From contig NZ_JAERQN010000011.1 of the NCBI RefSeq assembly GCF_016805305.1, positions 62,001-126,000 on the forward strand: a DNA stretch of 64,000 bases, in the 5' to 3' direction. Shown here piece after piece: positions 51,653 to 60,270 of the stretch. Made by a program: the position numbers and the translations under genes. Under the pieces are notes generated by a model. It saw only the letters and a list, made by a program, of their open reading frames with translations, was not told the DNA's origin and searched no databases. The first letter of the stretch is position 1. Each line of letters begins with the position of its first letter. This stretch comes from Falsiroseomonas ponticola. Lineage in GTDB: Bacteria; Pseudomonadota; Alphaproteobacteria; Acetobacterales; Acetobacteraceae.

Positions 51653-51697
51653 CCGATTTCCCCCCAACGTCACCCCCATCAAGGGCAGGAGGCGTCG

Positions 51698-52465
51698 ATG
51701 GCGCAAGGGTTGTTCGACCTCAAGGGGCGACGGATTCTGATCACGGGCTCCAGCCGCGGCATCGGCTTCGCCCTCGCCCGCGGCCTCGGCCAGGCCGGCG
51801 GCTCCATCATCCTCAACGGCCGCGACCCCAAGGCGCTGGGAGAGGCCGCGCGGACCCTGGCGGCGGAGGGAATCGACGTGGCCGAGGCCGGCTTCGACGT
51901 GACGGACCCGCATGCGCTGGATGCGGCGGTGGAGGAGCTGGAGACGCGCCTCGGCCCCATCGAGGTGCTGGTCAACAACGCCGGCATCAACCGCCGATTC
52001 CCCGCCACCGAGGTGACGCCCGAGACCTTCCGCGAGGTCCAGTCCGTCAATGTGGAGGCCGTGTTCTTCATGGCCCAGGCCTGCGCGCGGCGGATGCTGA
52101 AGCGCGGCCACGGCAAGATCGTGAACATCGCGAGCGTGCAGTCCGAACTCGGCCGCGCCACCATCACGCCCTATGCCGCCAGCAAGGGCGCGGTGCGGAC
52201 CATGACGCGCTCGCTCTGCGCCGAATGGGCCAAGGGCGGCGTGCAGGTGAACGCCATCGCGCCCGGCTACTTCGCCACCGAACTCACCAAGGTGCTGGTG
52301 GAGGACGCGGCCTTCACGGATTGGCTGTGCAAGCGCGTGCCCGCCGGCCGCTGGGGCAAGGTGGAGGAGCTGGTCGGCGCCGCCATCTTCCTCTCCTCCG
52401 CCGCCTCGGACTTCGTCAACGGCCACCTGCTCTATGTCGATGGCGGCATGACCGCGGTGGTGTGA
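51698..52465 (+). CDS. SDR-family dehydrogenase, gluconate 5-dehydrogenase-like
   Basis: This 255-residue classical short-chain dehydrogenase has cofactor loop ITGSSRGIGFALARGL, NNAGINRR, the catalytic Ser in NIASVQSELGRA and the Tyr/Lys pair in PYAASKGAVRTM. The C-terminus is FLSSAASDFVNGHLLYVDGGM. It starts MAQGLFDLKGRRILITG, resembling gluconate 5-dehydrogenases; the ATG at 51698 has a GCAGGAGG site. With the adjacent 2-hydroxyacid dehydrogenase and GntR/FCD regulator it may form a sugar-acid utilisation locus (inference). Confidence 0.9.
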   Translation: MAQGLFDLKGRRILITGSSRGIGFALARGLGQAGGSIILNGRDPKALGEAARTLAAEGIDVAEAGFDVTDPHALDAAVEELETRLGPIEVLVNNAGINRRFPATEVTPETFREVQSVNVEAVFFMAQACARRMLKRGHGKIVNIASVQSELGRATITPYAASKGAVRTMTRSLCAEWAKGGVQVNAIAPGYFATELTKVLVEDAAFTDWLCKRVPAGRWGKVEELVGAAIFLSSAASDFVNGHLLYVDGGMTAVV

Positions 52466-52472
52466 TCCGAAG

Positions 52473-52512
52473 CCCTCTCTCCCCAATGGGGGAGAGGGTT
52501 GGGTGAGGGGGG
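52473..52512. repeat. Extragenic palindromic element after the SDR gene
   Basis: A 10-bp hairpin (52475-52484 with 52489-52498, loop AATG) is followed by a G-rich tail with GGGTGAGGGGG. This arrangement of a CCCTCTCC/GGAGAGGG hairpin plus G-rich tail is a common type of intergenic palindrome in Proteobacteria. It lies between convergent genes and may act as a terminator. Confidence 0.6.
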
Positions 52513-52521
52513 CAGCGCCGC

Positions 52522-53271
52522 CTAGGAAGCGCCTGCCCCCGCCTGCGCCGCCAGGCGCCGGTACCGCTCCCGCGCCGCCTCCAGATGCCCGCGCATCGCA
52601 TCCCGCGCGCGCGCCTCGTCGCCCGCGGCGATCGCCTCCGCCACCAGCCGGTGCTCCCGCCGCACCTGTTCCAGATAGGCGCGGCGCTCCGCCTCGCTCC
52701 GCTCCACCAGGCCCAGCGCCCGGCGGGGAATCGCGTGGCGGCCCAGCACCTCCAGCAGCCGCAGGAAATGCGGGTTGGCGGTGGCGGCGAAGATGGCGCG
52801 GTGCAGCGCGAAATCGGCCTCCGCCCCATCGCTGCCGGATGCCATGGCGGTGTCGAAGGCGGCCTCGGCCTCCTGGATCGCGGTGAGCGACGCCGCATCC
52901 CGCCGCAGCGCCGCCAGCCCCGCCGCCTCCACCTCCAGCGCCAGGCGCAGTTCCAGCACCTGGATGACCTGCTGCAGCCCCTCCGCCTCGCTCGGCGTCA
53001 GGCGGAAGATGCCCTCGCCGGGCCGGTCGCTGACGAAGGCGCCGACCCCCTGGCGGGTGAAGACCAGCCCTTCGGCCCGCAGCGCGGCCACGGCTTCCCG
53101 CACCACGGTGCGGCTGACGCCGGCTTCGCGCATCAGGTCCTGTTCGGTCGGCAGGCGGGCGCCGGGCGGCAGGCGGCCGCTGCGGATCTCCTCCGCCAGG
53201 CGATGCACGAGCGCGCCTGTCAGGTTGGCGGGAGAGCGCAGCGGCGCCATGCCGATGCCGCGGCCGCTCAT
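52522..53271 (-). CDS. GntR-family transcriptional regulator, FCD (FadR) subfamily
   Basis: This 249-residue repressor-type regulator has an N-terminal winged helix (LVHRLAEEIRSGRLPPGARLPTEQDLMREAGVSRTVVREAVAALRAEGLVFTRQGVGAFV) and an all-helical FCD ligand-binding domain. The FCD metal-site residues lie in DFALHRAIFAATANPHFLRLLEVL and EHRLVAEAIAAGDEARARDAMRGHL. It likely senses an organic or sugar acid and controls the nearby dehydrogenase genes and itself; a palindromic operator candidate sits 33 bp upstream. The ATG at 53271 was chosen; the longer open frame would run through that operator. Confidence 0.9.
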   Translation of the reverse strand: MSGRGIGMAPLRSPANLTGALVHRLAEEIRSGRLPPGARLPTEQDLMREAGVSRTVVREAVAALRAEGLVFTRQGVGAFVSDRPGEGIFRLTPSEAEGLQQVIQVLELRLALEVEAAGLAALRRDAASLTAIQEAEAAFDTAMASGSDGAEADFALHRAIFAATANPHFLRLLEVLGRHAIPRRALGLVERSEAERRAYLEQVRREHRLVAEAIAAGDEARARDAMRGHLEAARERYRRLAAQAGAGAS

Positions 53272-53303
53272 GGCTGGACACCCCGGAGGGGGCAGGGAGG
53301 ATC

Positions 53304-53318
53304 GGTCATCATATGACC
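53304..53318 (-). promoter_or_regulatory. Candidate autoregulatory operator of the GntR regulator
   Basis: GGTCAT (53304-53309) and ATGACC (53313-53318) form an inverted repeat with a 3-bp spacer in an AT-richer patch. On the leftward strand the site contains TATGAT (53313-53308), a good -10 element for the regulator gene, so a bound repressor would block the promoter. The size and symmetry fit FadR-type GntR operators. Confidence 0.55.
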
Positions 53319-53353
53319 TGACAACGCTAGGGCGCGGCCCGCCGCCCGTCAAT

Positions 53354-54232
53354 TCAGGCGGCGCCCTCCGCCACCACCCCCGCCTCCTCGGCGGAGATCA
53401 GCCGCCCCTCGAACCACAGCGCCGCGCAGACGCGGGACATGGCCCGCCCGTCATGGCCGATGCCCGCGACGGGGAGGAGCTTCCAGGCGCAATCGATCCC
53501 GCGCCGCTTCGCCTCCGCCCGCCCGGCCTCCAGGTAGAAATGCGCGCGGGCGAAGCGGTGCGGGCCCTGGGCCAGCGCCTCGGGGTTGGAGGGGAGGGAG
53601 GGCCCGACCTCCGTATCCCGGTCCCCGGCCAGGATGGTCAGCGGGAAGCGCAGCAGCGCCTCCACCTCCCGGTCCGAAAGCCTGATGCCGCCCATCCCCT
53701 CCGGAAAGGCCTTCTCCAGCGTCGGCAGCGTGTACCAGCCGGGATTGCCGACGGTGGCGGCTTCCAGCAGGTCATGCGGCTGGGTGGACATCAGCCGGTG
53801 GCCGAATTGGCCGCCGGCGCTGTGGCCGAAGAAATGCGCCTTCGCGCGGCGCGTCACGCCGGCATCCCGCAGCGCCTGGAACACCCGCAGCGGGATGCCA
53901 TAGGCCCAGGCGGCGCGCGGCCGCACCGCCCCCGCCTCATCCAGCACCAGGCCGTTGTTGTAGGGGCCGGCACCGGGCCAGGCGGCATTGCCGAAGGTGG
54001 TGGCGACGATCAGCAGGCCGTGCCGGTCCGCCGCCTCCACCCAGAAATCGCGGTAGTCGTCGCCGTTGCGCAGCATGCCGTGGCTGACCAGCACCACCGG
54101 GCTGTCCGGCGTGAAGCCGGGCGCGCGGTAGGTGTGCAGCGTCAGCGGCCGCGCCAGGTCGCAATCGGCATCCGCCCAAGGGATGGCGGCGCGGCCCGGG
54201 GCGGACAGGGCCTGGGCGAGGGGGGTCTTCAT
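53354..54232 (-). CDS. Alpha/beta-hydrolase-fold esterase/depolymerase-like protein
   Basis: This 292-residue alpha/beta-hydrolase has the oxyanion segment VVLVSHGMLRNGDDYRDFW, the nucleophile elbow FFGHSAGGQFGHRLM (catalytic Ser), an Asp in ILAGDRDTEVG and a late His in GIGHDGRAMSRVC. There is no signal peptide, so it is cytoplasmic. It looks like the esterase/PHB-depolymerase-related branch. Its start overlaps the stop of the upstream family-5 binding protein (ATGA), so the pair is co-translated; it may hydrolyse an imported ligand. Confidence 0.85.
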   Translation of the reverse strand: MKTPLAQALSAPGRAAIPWADADCDLARPLTLHTYRAPGFTPDSPVVLVSHGMLRNGDDYRDFWVEAADRHGLLIVATTFGNAAWPGAGPYNNGLVLDEAGAVRPRAAWAYGIPLRVFQALRDAGVTRRAKAHFFGHSAGGQFGHRLMSTQPHDLLEAATVGNPGWYTLPTLEKAFPEGMGGIRLSDREVEALLRFPLTILAGDRDTEVGPSLPSNPEALAQGPHRFARAHFYLEAGRAEAKRRGIDCAWKLLPVAGIGHDGRAMSRVCAALWFEGRLISAEEAGVVAEGAA

Positions 54233-55842
54233 TCCGGCATGATCTCCTGCGCCAGGGTCGTCTGGTCCATCCGGCCCTCGAACTTCAACCCGCGGCGGAA
54301 GGCCCAGACCGCGCTCTCGAAATGGATGGGCAGCACCGGCATCTGCTCCAGCGCCCGGCGCGACGCGGCCTGAAGCAGCCGGTTGCGCCCGGCGTCGTCC
54401 ATCGTCGTCAGCGCCGGGATGGCATCCGCGTCGAAGGCCGGGTCGGACCAGCCGCTGTAGTTGCTGGTGCCGATGCCGCGGTCGCGGTCCAGGCTCGCGA
54501 CCCAGATGCGGAAGAACAGCAGCGTCTCCTCCGCGCTGGCGGACCAGCCGCCCATGGGGACGGAGAAGTCGCGCCGCGCCCGCCGCGTGAAGAAGACGTT
54601 GGAGGGCATGGCATCCACCTCCGCCCGCACGCCGATGCGCGTGAAATACTGGCCGAGCGCCTGGGCGATCCGCGCATCGTTCACATAGCGGTTGTTGGTG
54701 GCGTGGATGGTGAGCGTGAAGCCGTTGGGGTAGCCGGCCTCCGCCAGCAGGGCGCGGGCGCGGGCGGGATCGTAGGGCAGCACGGGCAGGCCCGGGATGG
54801 TGCCCGTCATGCCATCCGGCAGGAACTGCGCCGCCGGCACTGCCAGCCCATCCATCACCCGCTGCACGATGGCGTTGCGGTCGATCGCCATCGACAGCGC
54901 CTGCCGCACCCGCACATCCCGCAGCGGATTCGGGCCTACGCCCCCGTTCACGAAGGGCGCGGCCTCCCGCTGGTCCAGCTGAAGAAAGATCAGCCGCGTG
55001 GTGGGCGCGACCGCGAGCCGCATGGCCGCATTCCCCCGCAGCCGGGGGATATCGGCGGTGGAGGGTGCTTCCACCACGTCATGGTCGCCGGCCAGCAGCC
55101 CCGCCAGGCGAGGCCCCGCCGCCGTCACGGGCTGCAGCCGCACCTCCGCCCAAGGCGGCTTCGGGCCCCAGTAAGCTTCGTGCCTGACCAGCTCCGTCAC
55201 CCCGCCGCGGCCGAAGGCGCGCAGCCGGAAGGGCCCGGTGCCGATGGCGGCGCTGCCATCGTTGAACTGCGCGAGCGTCGGCCAGGGCCCCTCCTTCGGC
55301 CCGCAGCCATCCGCGCCGTCATAGGCCACGGCCCGCGGCGCCACCGTGCTGGCGCTGATGATGCGGATGCTGCCGAGGTCGGAGGGCAGCAGCGGCTCCG
55401 GCTCCCGCGTCGTGATCACGATGCGGTGCGGCGTCTCCGTCTCCACCCGCGCCAGGCGGCGGATGGTGGAGGAGAAGGAGGAGGCCAGCTCGCTCTCGTT
55501 GTTCACGATCCGGCAGAAGGAGAAATGCACATCCGCCGCGGTGAAGGCCGCGCCGTTGTGGAAGCGCACGCCCTGCCGCAGCTCGAACACCCAGCGCCGG
55601 TCGTCCCGCCGCGACCAGCCGGTGGCGAGCGAAGGCCCCGCCTTCAGCCGGGCATCCAGCTCCACCAGGCTTTCGAAGACATGGTCATGCAGGGTGGAAT
55701 TGGGCGCGGCCGCGTAATGCTGCGGGTCGGCCGAGGTCGGCTCCGCCGCCATCGCGATCCGCAGCGTCTGTGCCTCCGCCGGGGCCCCCGCGGGCGCCGC
55801 CGCCGCCATGGCGAGGAGCCCCGCCATCATCATCCGCCGCAT
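54229..55842 (-). CDS. ABC transporter substrate-binding protein, family 5 (peptide/opine type)
   Basis: This 537-residue periplasmic binding protein has a signal peptide (MRRMMMAGLLAMAAAAPAGAPAEAQ) and the family 5 segments GPSLATGWSRRDDRRWVFELRQGVRFHNGAAFTAADVHF and YDPARARALLAEAGYPNGF. It is a distant paralogue of the one at 29114. The ATG at 55842 is preferred because GGGGAGG lies 6 bp upstream; an ATG at 55863 has no ribosome site. No permease genes are adjacent. It is coupled to a cytoplasmic hydrolase gene downstream. Confidence 0.9.
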   Translation of the reverse strand: MRRMMMAGLLAMAAAAPAGAPAEAQTLRIAMAAEPTSADPQHYAAAPNSTLHDHVFESLVELDARLKAGPSLATGWSRRDDRRWVFELRQGVRFHNGAAFTAADVHFSFCRIVNNESELASSFSSTIRRLARVETETPHRIVITTREPEPLLPSDLGSIRIISASTVAPRAVAYDGADGCGPKEGPWPTLAQFNDGSAAIGTGPFRLRAFGRGGVTELVRHEAYWGPKPPWAEVRLQPVTAAGPRLAGLLAGDHDVVEAPSTADIPRLRGNAAMRLAVAPTTRLIFLQLDQREAAPFVNGGVGPNPLRDVRVRQALSMAIDRNAIVQRVMDGLAVPAAQFLPDGMTGTIPGLPVLPYDPARARALLAEAGYPNGFTLTIHATNNRYVNDARIAQALGQYFTRIGVRAEVDAMPSNVFFTRRARRDFSVPMGGWSASAEETLLFFRIWVASLDRDRGIGTSNYSGWSDPAFDADAIPALTTMDDAGRNRLLQAASRRALEQMPVLPIHFESAVWAFRRGLKFEGRMDQTTLAQEIMPE

Positions 55843-56006
55843 CGCCACCGCCTCCCCGTCCATGAGGGGGGATCATGATCCCCGCACGGCCCGGCGCAAC
55901 CCGGGCGCAGACGCCGGGCCGCAAAGCCGTTATCCCTGCGGTCACGCCGCCCGGGCCATCCTGGCGCGGCAGGCAGGGGGATGACCGGCAGCGTGGTGGC
56001 AGGACG

Positions 56007-57116
56007 ATGAAGGACGGGTCCAAGGGGCAGGCGACCGCCTGGGCGGCGCGCACGCTGGATCGCGCCGCGAGCCCGCTGGTGGAGGCGGTGGTGGAGCAGG
56101 TGATGAAGCGGCTCGGCCGCGATGCCCGCCTGACGCCGGAAGGCACCCCGGCCCAGGACCCGCTTTCCATGGCGCTGAAGGAACTGGCGGCGCTGCGCTG
56201 GAACACGAAGCTCATGGGCCTGGCCCTGGCGGAGCGCTTCTACGCCGAGGGCAAGGCCGGCCCCGGCGCCGTGCTGCCCGGCACCGCGACCCGCATCGGC
56301 CTGACCAGCAAGCTCTGCACCCAGGCGGATATCGAATCGGACTGGCTGCGCTTCTGGTGCGGCCAGCTGCAGATCGTGCCCTTCTACAGCCGCAAGATCT
56401 GGGAATACGGCTTCGTCCTGCAGGCGCTGTGGGAAGGCGGGCAGCTGCGCAGCGGCGCGCAGGGCCTGGGCTTCGCCGTCGGCAGCGAGCTCACCCCCTC
56501 CTACCTGGCCGGCCGGCACATCCAGGTCCTCGCCACCGACCTGGCGGGGGAGGACAGCCGCTCGGACAATTGGGCGCAGACGGACCAGCACGCGGCGTCC
56601 CTGGAAGGGCTGCTGCGCCCCAACCTGGTGCGGCGCGAACGCTTCCTGGCCAATTGCCGCTTCCGCCCCGTGGACATGAACGCCATCCCGGCCGAGCTGC
56701 ATGGCCAGTTCGATTTCTGCTGGTCCATGTGTTCCTTTGAGCATGTGGGCTCGATCGAGCAGGGCCTCGAATTCGTCCGCAATTCCGTCCGCTGCCTGAA
56801 GCCCGGCGGCATCGCCGTGCACACGACGGAGATGAACCTGGAGATGGACGGACCGACGGTGGACAACTGGCCCACCGTCCTGTTCCAGCCCCGGCATTTC
56901 GAGGAACTGTCCCGCCGCCTGGCCGCGGATGGGCACGAATTGCTGCCGCTCGACACCGATGCGGGCACGGGCCTGCTGGACCGCTTCATCGACGTGCCGC
57001 CCTACGAGTTCCACCCGCATGCGGCGCTCGCCTTCCCGACGGCGCCGCATCTCCGGCTGACGGTGGATGGCTTCCCCGTCACCTCCGTCGGGCTGATCGT
57101 GCGCGCGGGGGGCTAA
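56007..57116 (+). CDS. Class I SAM-dependent methyltransferase-like protein
   Basis: This 369-residue protein has a helical N-terminal extension (about residues 1-150) and a C-terminal Rossmann-like part. The methyltransferase pattern is recognisable there: IQVLATDLAGED, RFRPVDMNAIPAELHGQFDFCWSMCSFEHVGSIEQGLEFVRNSVRCLKPGGIAVHTTEMNL, then FEELSRRLAADGHEL. The glycine-rich SAM loop (GLGFAVGSEL) is degenerate. The combination resembles methyltransferases linked to surface glycan genes, but none are here. The ATG at 56007 (MKDGSKGQ) is chosen. The end nearly touches the convergent homospermidine synthase gene. Confidence 0.8.
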   Translation: MKDGSKGQATAWAARTLDRAASPLVEAVVEQVMKRLGRDARLTPEGTPAQDPLSMALKELAALRWNTKLMGLALAERFYAEGKAGPGAVLPGTATRIGLTSKLCTQADIESDWLRFWCGQLQIVPFYSRKIWEYGFVLQALWEGGQLRSGAQGLGFAVGSELTPSYLAGRHIQVLATDLAGEDSRSDNWAQTDQHAASLEGLLRPNLVRRERFLANCRFRPVDMNAIPAELHGQFDFCWSMCSFEHVGSIEQGLEFVRNSVRCLKPGGIAVHTTEMNLEMDGPTVDNWPTVLFQPRHFEELSRRLAADGHELLPLDTDAGTGLLDRFIDVPPYEFHPHAALAFPTAPHLRLTVDGFPVTSVGLIVRAGG

Positions 57117-57120
57117 CCCC

Positions 57121-58536
57121 TCACACCACCCGGAAGTTGCTGAACTGCCAGGGATCCTCGCGGTCCAGCGCCTCCGGGAACAGCACCGCGCGGTCCTGCA
57201 GCGGCGTCCAGTCGGAATAGGCGCCGACCACCTCCCCCAGATAGGGCGCGCAGATCGCCAGCGCGCGTTCGTGGTCGATCTCATCCGATTCGAGCACGCC
57301 GAGGCGCGGATTCTCGATGGCGTAGATCACGCCTGCCAGCACCGCCGCCGTGACCTGGAGCGAGGTGGCGTTGTTGTGCGGCACCACGCGCCGCGCCTCC
57401 TCGATCGTCAGGCGGGATCCGTACCAATAGGCGCCCTTGGCGTGCCCCATCAGCAGCACGCCCAGCTCATCCATCCCCTCCACGATCTCATCCGTCATCA
57501 GCCGCTTCTCCGGCTGCATCTGCCAGTTCTTGCCGGCGAGTTCGTGGATGGACAGCACCGCGTCGTCGCAGGGGTGGTAGGCGTAGTGGGAGGTCGGGCG
57601 ATAGGTGACCGCGCCGCTCTCATCCCGCAGCGTGTAGTAGTCCGCGATCGAGATGCTCTCGTTATGCGTGATGAGGAAGCCATGCATCGGCCCCTCCAGC
57701 GGCGTCCAGGACCGCACGCGGGTGGAGGCACCAGGCCGCATCAGGTAGATCGCCGCATCGCAGCCGAAGCCGTGGCGATGGCCATCCGGCGGCAGCGCCT
57801 TCTCATGGCTGCCCCAGCCGAGTTCGGCGGGCTGGCTGCCCTCTCCCACGAAGCCGTCCACCGACCAGGTGTTCACGAACTCCCCCGGCTTCTTCGGCGT
57901 CAGGGAGACCTGCGTGTCGCGCTCCGCGATGTGGATCACCTTCACGCCGAGGTCGCGCGCCAGCGTCGCCCAGCCCTTGCGGTCCGCGGGCTTCGGCACC
58001 GTCACCGCATGGCCGGTGTCGCGCGCGATGTCGAGCAGCGCCTGCTTGACGAAATGGCTGACCAGGCCGGGATTCGCGCCATGCGCGGTGACGGAGGTCG
58101 GGCCGCCCCGGAAGGCCTCCCGCAGCGCCACCGCTTCCTCCCGCATCGCGTAGTTGCTGCGCTGGGACGGCGTCAGGCTCGGATCCGTGTAGCCACCGGC
58201 CCAGGGCTCCACCACCGTGTCCAGGTAGAGGCAGTCCAGCTCCTGGCACAGTTTCATCAATGCCACGGAGGCGACGTCCACGCTGAGGTTCAGCAGGAAG
58301 TCGCCGCGACCCAGCAGGGGCGACAGCAGGTCGCGGTAGTTTTCCCGCGTCGCGGGGTCGATGATGAAGCGCACGCCGTATTCCGCCGCCACCTCCTGCC
58401 CGCGTTCCTCCGCGGTCACGATGGTGATGCGGTCGGCGGTGATGCCGATATGGCGCAGGATCAGCGGCAGGACGCCCTGGCCGATGGACCCGAAGCCCAG
58501 CATCACCAGCCTTCCGGCGAAATCCACATGCTTCAT
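57121..58536 (-). CDS. hss: Homospermidine synthase
   Basis: This 471-residue enzyme makes sym-homospermidine from putrescine in an NAD-dependent reaction. It has the N-terminal Rossmann motif LVMLGFGSIGQGVLPLI and the family blocks LLNLSVDVASVALMKLCQELDCLYLDTVVEPWAGGY, TAHGANPGLVSHFVKQALLDIA, GHRHGFGCDAAIYLMRPGAST and HNNATSLQVTAAVLAGV. It lies 21 bp downstream of the ornithine decarboxylase gene, which supplies putrescine, so the two form a polyamine operon. Homospermidine is the main triamine of many alphaproteobacteria. Confidence 0.95.
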   Translation of the reverse strand: MKHVDFAGRLVMLGFGSIGQGVLPLILRHIGITADRITIVTAEERGQEVAAEYGVRFIIDPATRENYRDLLSPLLGRGDFLLNLSVDVASVALMKLCQELDCLYLDTVVEPWAGGYTDPSLTPSQRSNYAMREEAVALREAFRGGPTSVTAHGANPGLVSHFVKQALLDIARDTGHAVTVPKPADRKGWATLARDLGVKVIHIAERDTQVSLTPKKPGEFVNTWSVDGFVGEGSQPAELGWGSHEKALPPDGHRHGFGCDAAIYLMRPGASTRVRSWTPLEGPMHGFLITHNESISIADYYTLRDESGAVTYRPTSHYAYHPCDDAVLSIHELAGKNWQMQPEKRLMTDEIVEGMDELGVLLMGHAKGAYWYGSRLTIEEARRVVPHNNATSLQVTAAVLAGVIYAIENPRLGVLESDEIDHERALAICAPYLGEVVGAYSDWTPLQDRAVLFPEALDREDPWQFSNFRVV

Positions 58537-58557
58537 CGTTCAGTCGCTCCCAAGGCG

Positions 58558-59772
58558 TCAGGCCGCCACGGCGGGCATGAAGTAACCCGGCGTGTCGAGC
58601 AAGGGTGGATCGATGACATCGACCATGCCGGCACGGTCGAAGCCGTTGAAGGCGGTGCGCAGGCAGCCGCCATAGGCGCCGAGCTGCCCGACCTCGATCC
58701 AGTCCCCCTCCCGCACATCCGCCGGCAGCAGGAAGGGCCCTGCCATCCGGTCGGCGCTGTCGCAGGTGGGGCCCTGGAAGGCGAAGGGCACCGTTTCGGC
58801 AGCGCTGTCCCGCAGCAGGCGCACCGGGAAGCGGAACCCCGGTACCCCCGCATCGGAAAGCGCGCCATAGACGCCGTCATTGACGAAGAGCTCGCCCCCC
58901 CGCCGCGCCTGCACCTGCAGCACGACGGAAGCGCCCCCCGCCACCAGCGCGCGCCCGGGCTCCGCCCAGAGCTGCACGCCCGGCAGGGCGGCGGCCTGGA
59001 AGGCGTCCCGGATCGCGGCCATGAAGGCCGAGAGCGGCGGCGGCAGGATGTCCGGATAGGCGACGGGGAAGCCCCCGCCGACATCCAGCACCTCCACCGC
59101 CACGCCGGACTCCCGGATCACGGAAGCCGCCAGCGTGATGGCGCGGGCATAGGCCTCGGGCTCCAGGCATTGCGAGCCGACATGGAAGGACACGCCGAGC
59201 CTGGCCGCGGCCGGCCGCGCCGCCCGCAGCAACTCCACCGCCACCGCCGGCTCCGCCCCGAACTTGCCCGAGAGGTCCATCACCGCGGCGCCCTTCGGCA
59301 GCGCGAGCCGCACGATGAGGCCGAGGTCGGACGCATGGCCCGTCTCGGCCAGCACCTTCGCCAGCTCCGCCGCGCTGTCCACGACGAAGTCGCGCACGCC
59401 GTGCTGGGCATAGGCCTCGCGGATCGCGGAACGGGCCTTCACCGGGTGCATGAAGTGGATCGCGGCATCCGGGAACATGCTGCGCACCAGCCGCACCTCG
59501 GCGGCGGAGGCGCAGTCGAAATGCCGCACGCCGCCCGCCCACAGCGCGCGCAGCATGCCGGGTTCCGGGTTGCACTTCACGGCGTACATGGTCGTGCCGG
59601 GGAAGGCGGCCAGGAAGGCGCCTGCCGTCGCCGCCACCTGCGCCGGGCGCAGGCAGTGCAGCGGCTCCTCCGGCCGCAGCGCCGCGACGATGCCGTCCAC
59701 GGTGCGGGGCAGGGCGGGCTGGGCGGGGCGGCGGAGCGGCGCGACGGCGCCGCGGAAGCGGAACTCGGTCAT
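58558..59772 (-). CDS. Ornithine decarboxylase (fold type III, DAP-decarboxylase-like PLP enzyme)
   Basis: This 404-residue PLP enzyme converts ornithine to putrescine. The Schiff-base Lys is in MYAVKCNPEPGML. Other marks are FDCASAAEVRLV, FHVGSQCLEPEAYARAI, DVGGGFPVAYP (Gly loop), WAEPGRALVAGGA and the active-site Cys in GPTCDSADRMAG, which separates ornithine/lysine decarboxylases from diaminopimelate decarboxylase. Lysine may be a second substrate. It is the first gene of the operon with hss and is preceded by its own promoter and an unusually long leader. Confidence 0.92.
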   Translation of the reverse strand: MTEFRFRGAVAPLRRPAQPALPRTVDGIVAALRPEEPLHCLRPAQVAATAGAFLAAFPGTTMYAVKCNPEPGMLRALWAGGVRHFDCASAAEVRLVRSMFPDAAIHFMHPVKARSAIREAYAQHGVRDFVVDSAAELAKVLAETGHASDLGLIVRLALPKGAAVMDLSGKFGAEPAVAVELLRAARPAAARLGVSFHVGSQCLEPEAYARAITLAASVIRESGVAVEVLDVGGGFPVAYPDILPPPLSAFMAAIRDAFQAAALPGVQLWAEPGRALVAGGASVVLQVQARRGGELFVNDGVYGALSDAGVPGFRFPVRLLRDSAAETVPFAFQGPTCDSADRMAGPFLLPADVREGDWIEVGQLGAYGGCLRTAFNGFDRAGMVDVIDPPLLDTPGYFMPAVAA

Positions 59773-60162
59773 GGCGGTGGCCCTCCTTCGGCGCGGCGTT
59801 AAGCCCGCCGCCGCGCCACACGATGGGGCGCGGCGGCGGGAAGGAGGGAGCCGTGAGCCTGCCCAAGGCTCCGCCCCGGCACGCCGCGCCTGAAGCGCGG
59901 ACGGGACGCGGCGGAGGAGCCGTCGCCGGCGCGCCGTCCTGCCCTCAGGCAGTCGGTCGCGCCGCGGTCCGGCTCAGGCGCAATGACGATGGCATGTCGG
60001 GAGCGACACGGCCACGCATGCGGCGATCAGGCGACTCAGGCGGTTCCCTCGAACCTACCCGGCGGTGAGGCCGGGTCGAACAAAGGACGCGTCCCGTCGT
60101 TGCTGTGCCCATGCTTCCTGAAGGGAAGGGGGCTCGCGGCACGTGCGATGGCGTCGGTCAGT
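59773..60162 (-). ncRNA. Long 5' leader of ornithine decarboxylase, candidate speF-type polyamine regulatory RNA
   Basis: About 390 bases separate the predicted transcription start from the ATG at 59772, with no protein gene on this strand that looks normal. Stem-loops are visible, for example CCCGGC/GCCGGG around 60059-60076 and a GC-rich hairpin just upstream of the start codon (about 59787-59840). A short frame (ATG at 60112, stop at 59945, 55 codons) has an AGGAAG site but uses codons rare in this genome (ACA, GCA, CTT, TGT, GTA, AGG). This suggests RNA constraint or a leader peptide. Alphaproteobacterial ornithine decarboxylases are known to carry the speF leader motif; assignment here is inference. 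Confidence 0.4.
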
Positions 60163-60169
60163 GGCCGGA

Positions 60170-60198
60170 TAAATAGCGGCCACCCCCGCGGAGTGCAA
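60170..60198 (-). promoter_or_regulatory. Sigma70-type promoter of the ornithine decarboxylase operon
   Basis: On the leftward strand TTGCAC (60198-60193) and TATTTA (60175-60170) are separated by exactly 17 bp, a close match to the -35/-10 consensus in an otherwise GC-rich sequence. The transcription start is expected near 60162. It lies after the agmatinase stop, so the decarboxylase can be expressed separately from it. Confidence 0.65.
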
Positions 60199-60270
60199 GC
60201 GAAAATTCTGGCGTCTGTCGCGATCCCCACGCATGACGCCCTGCGTTCAGCGCAGGACGCCGGAAGGATT

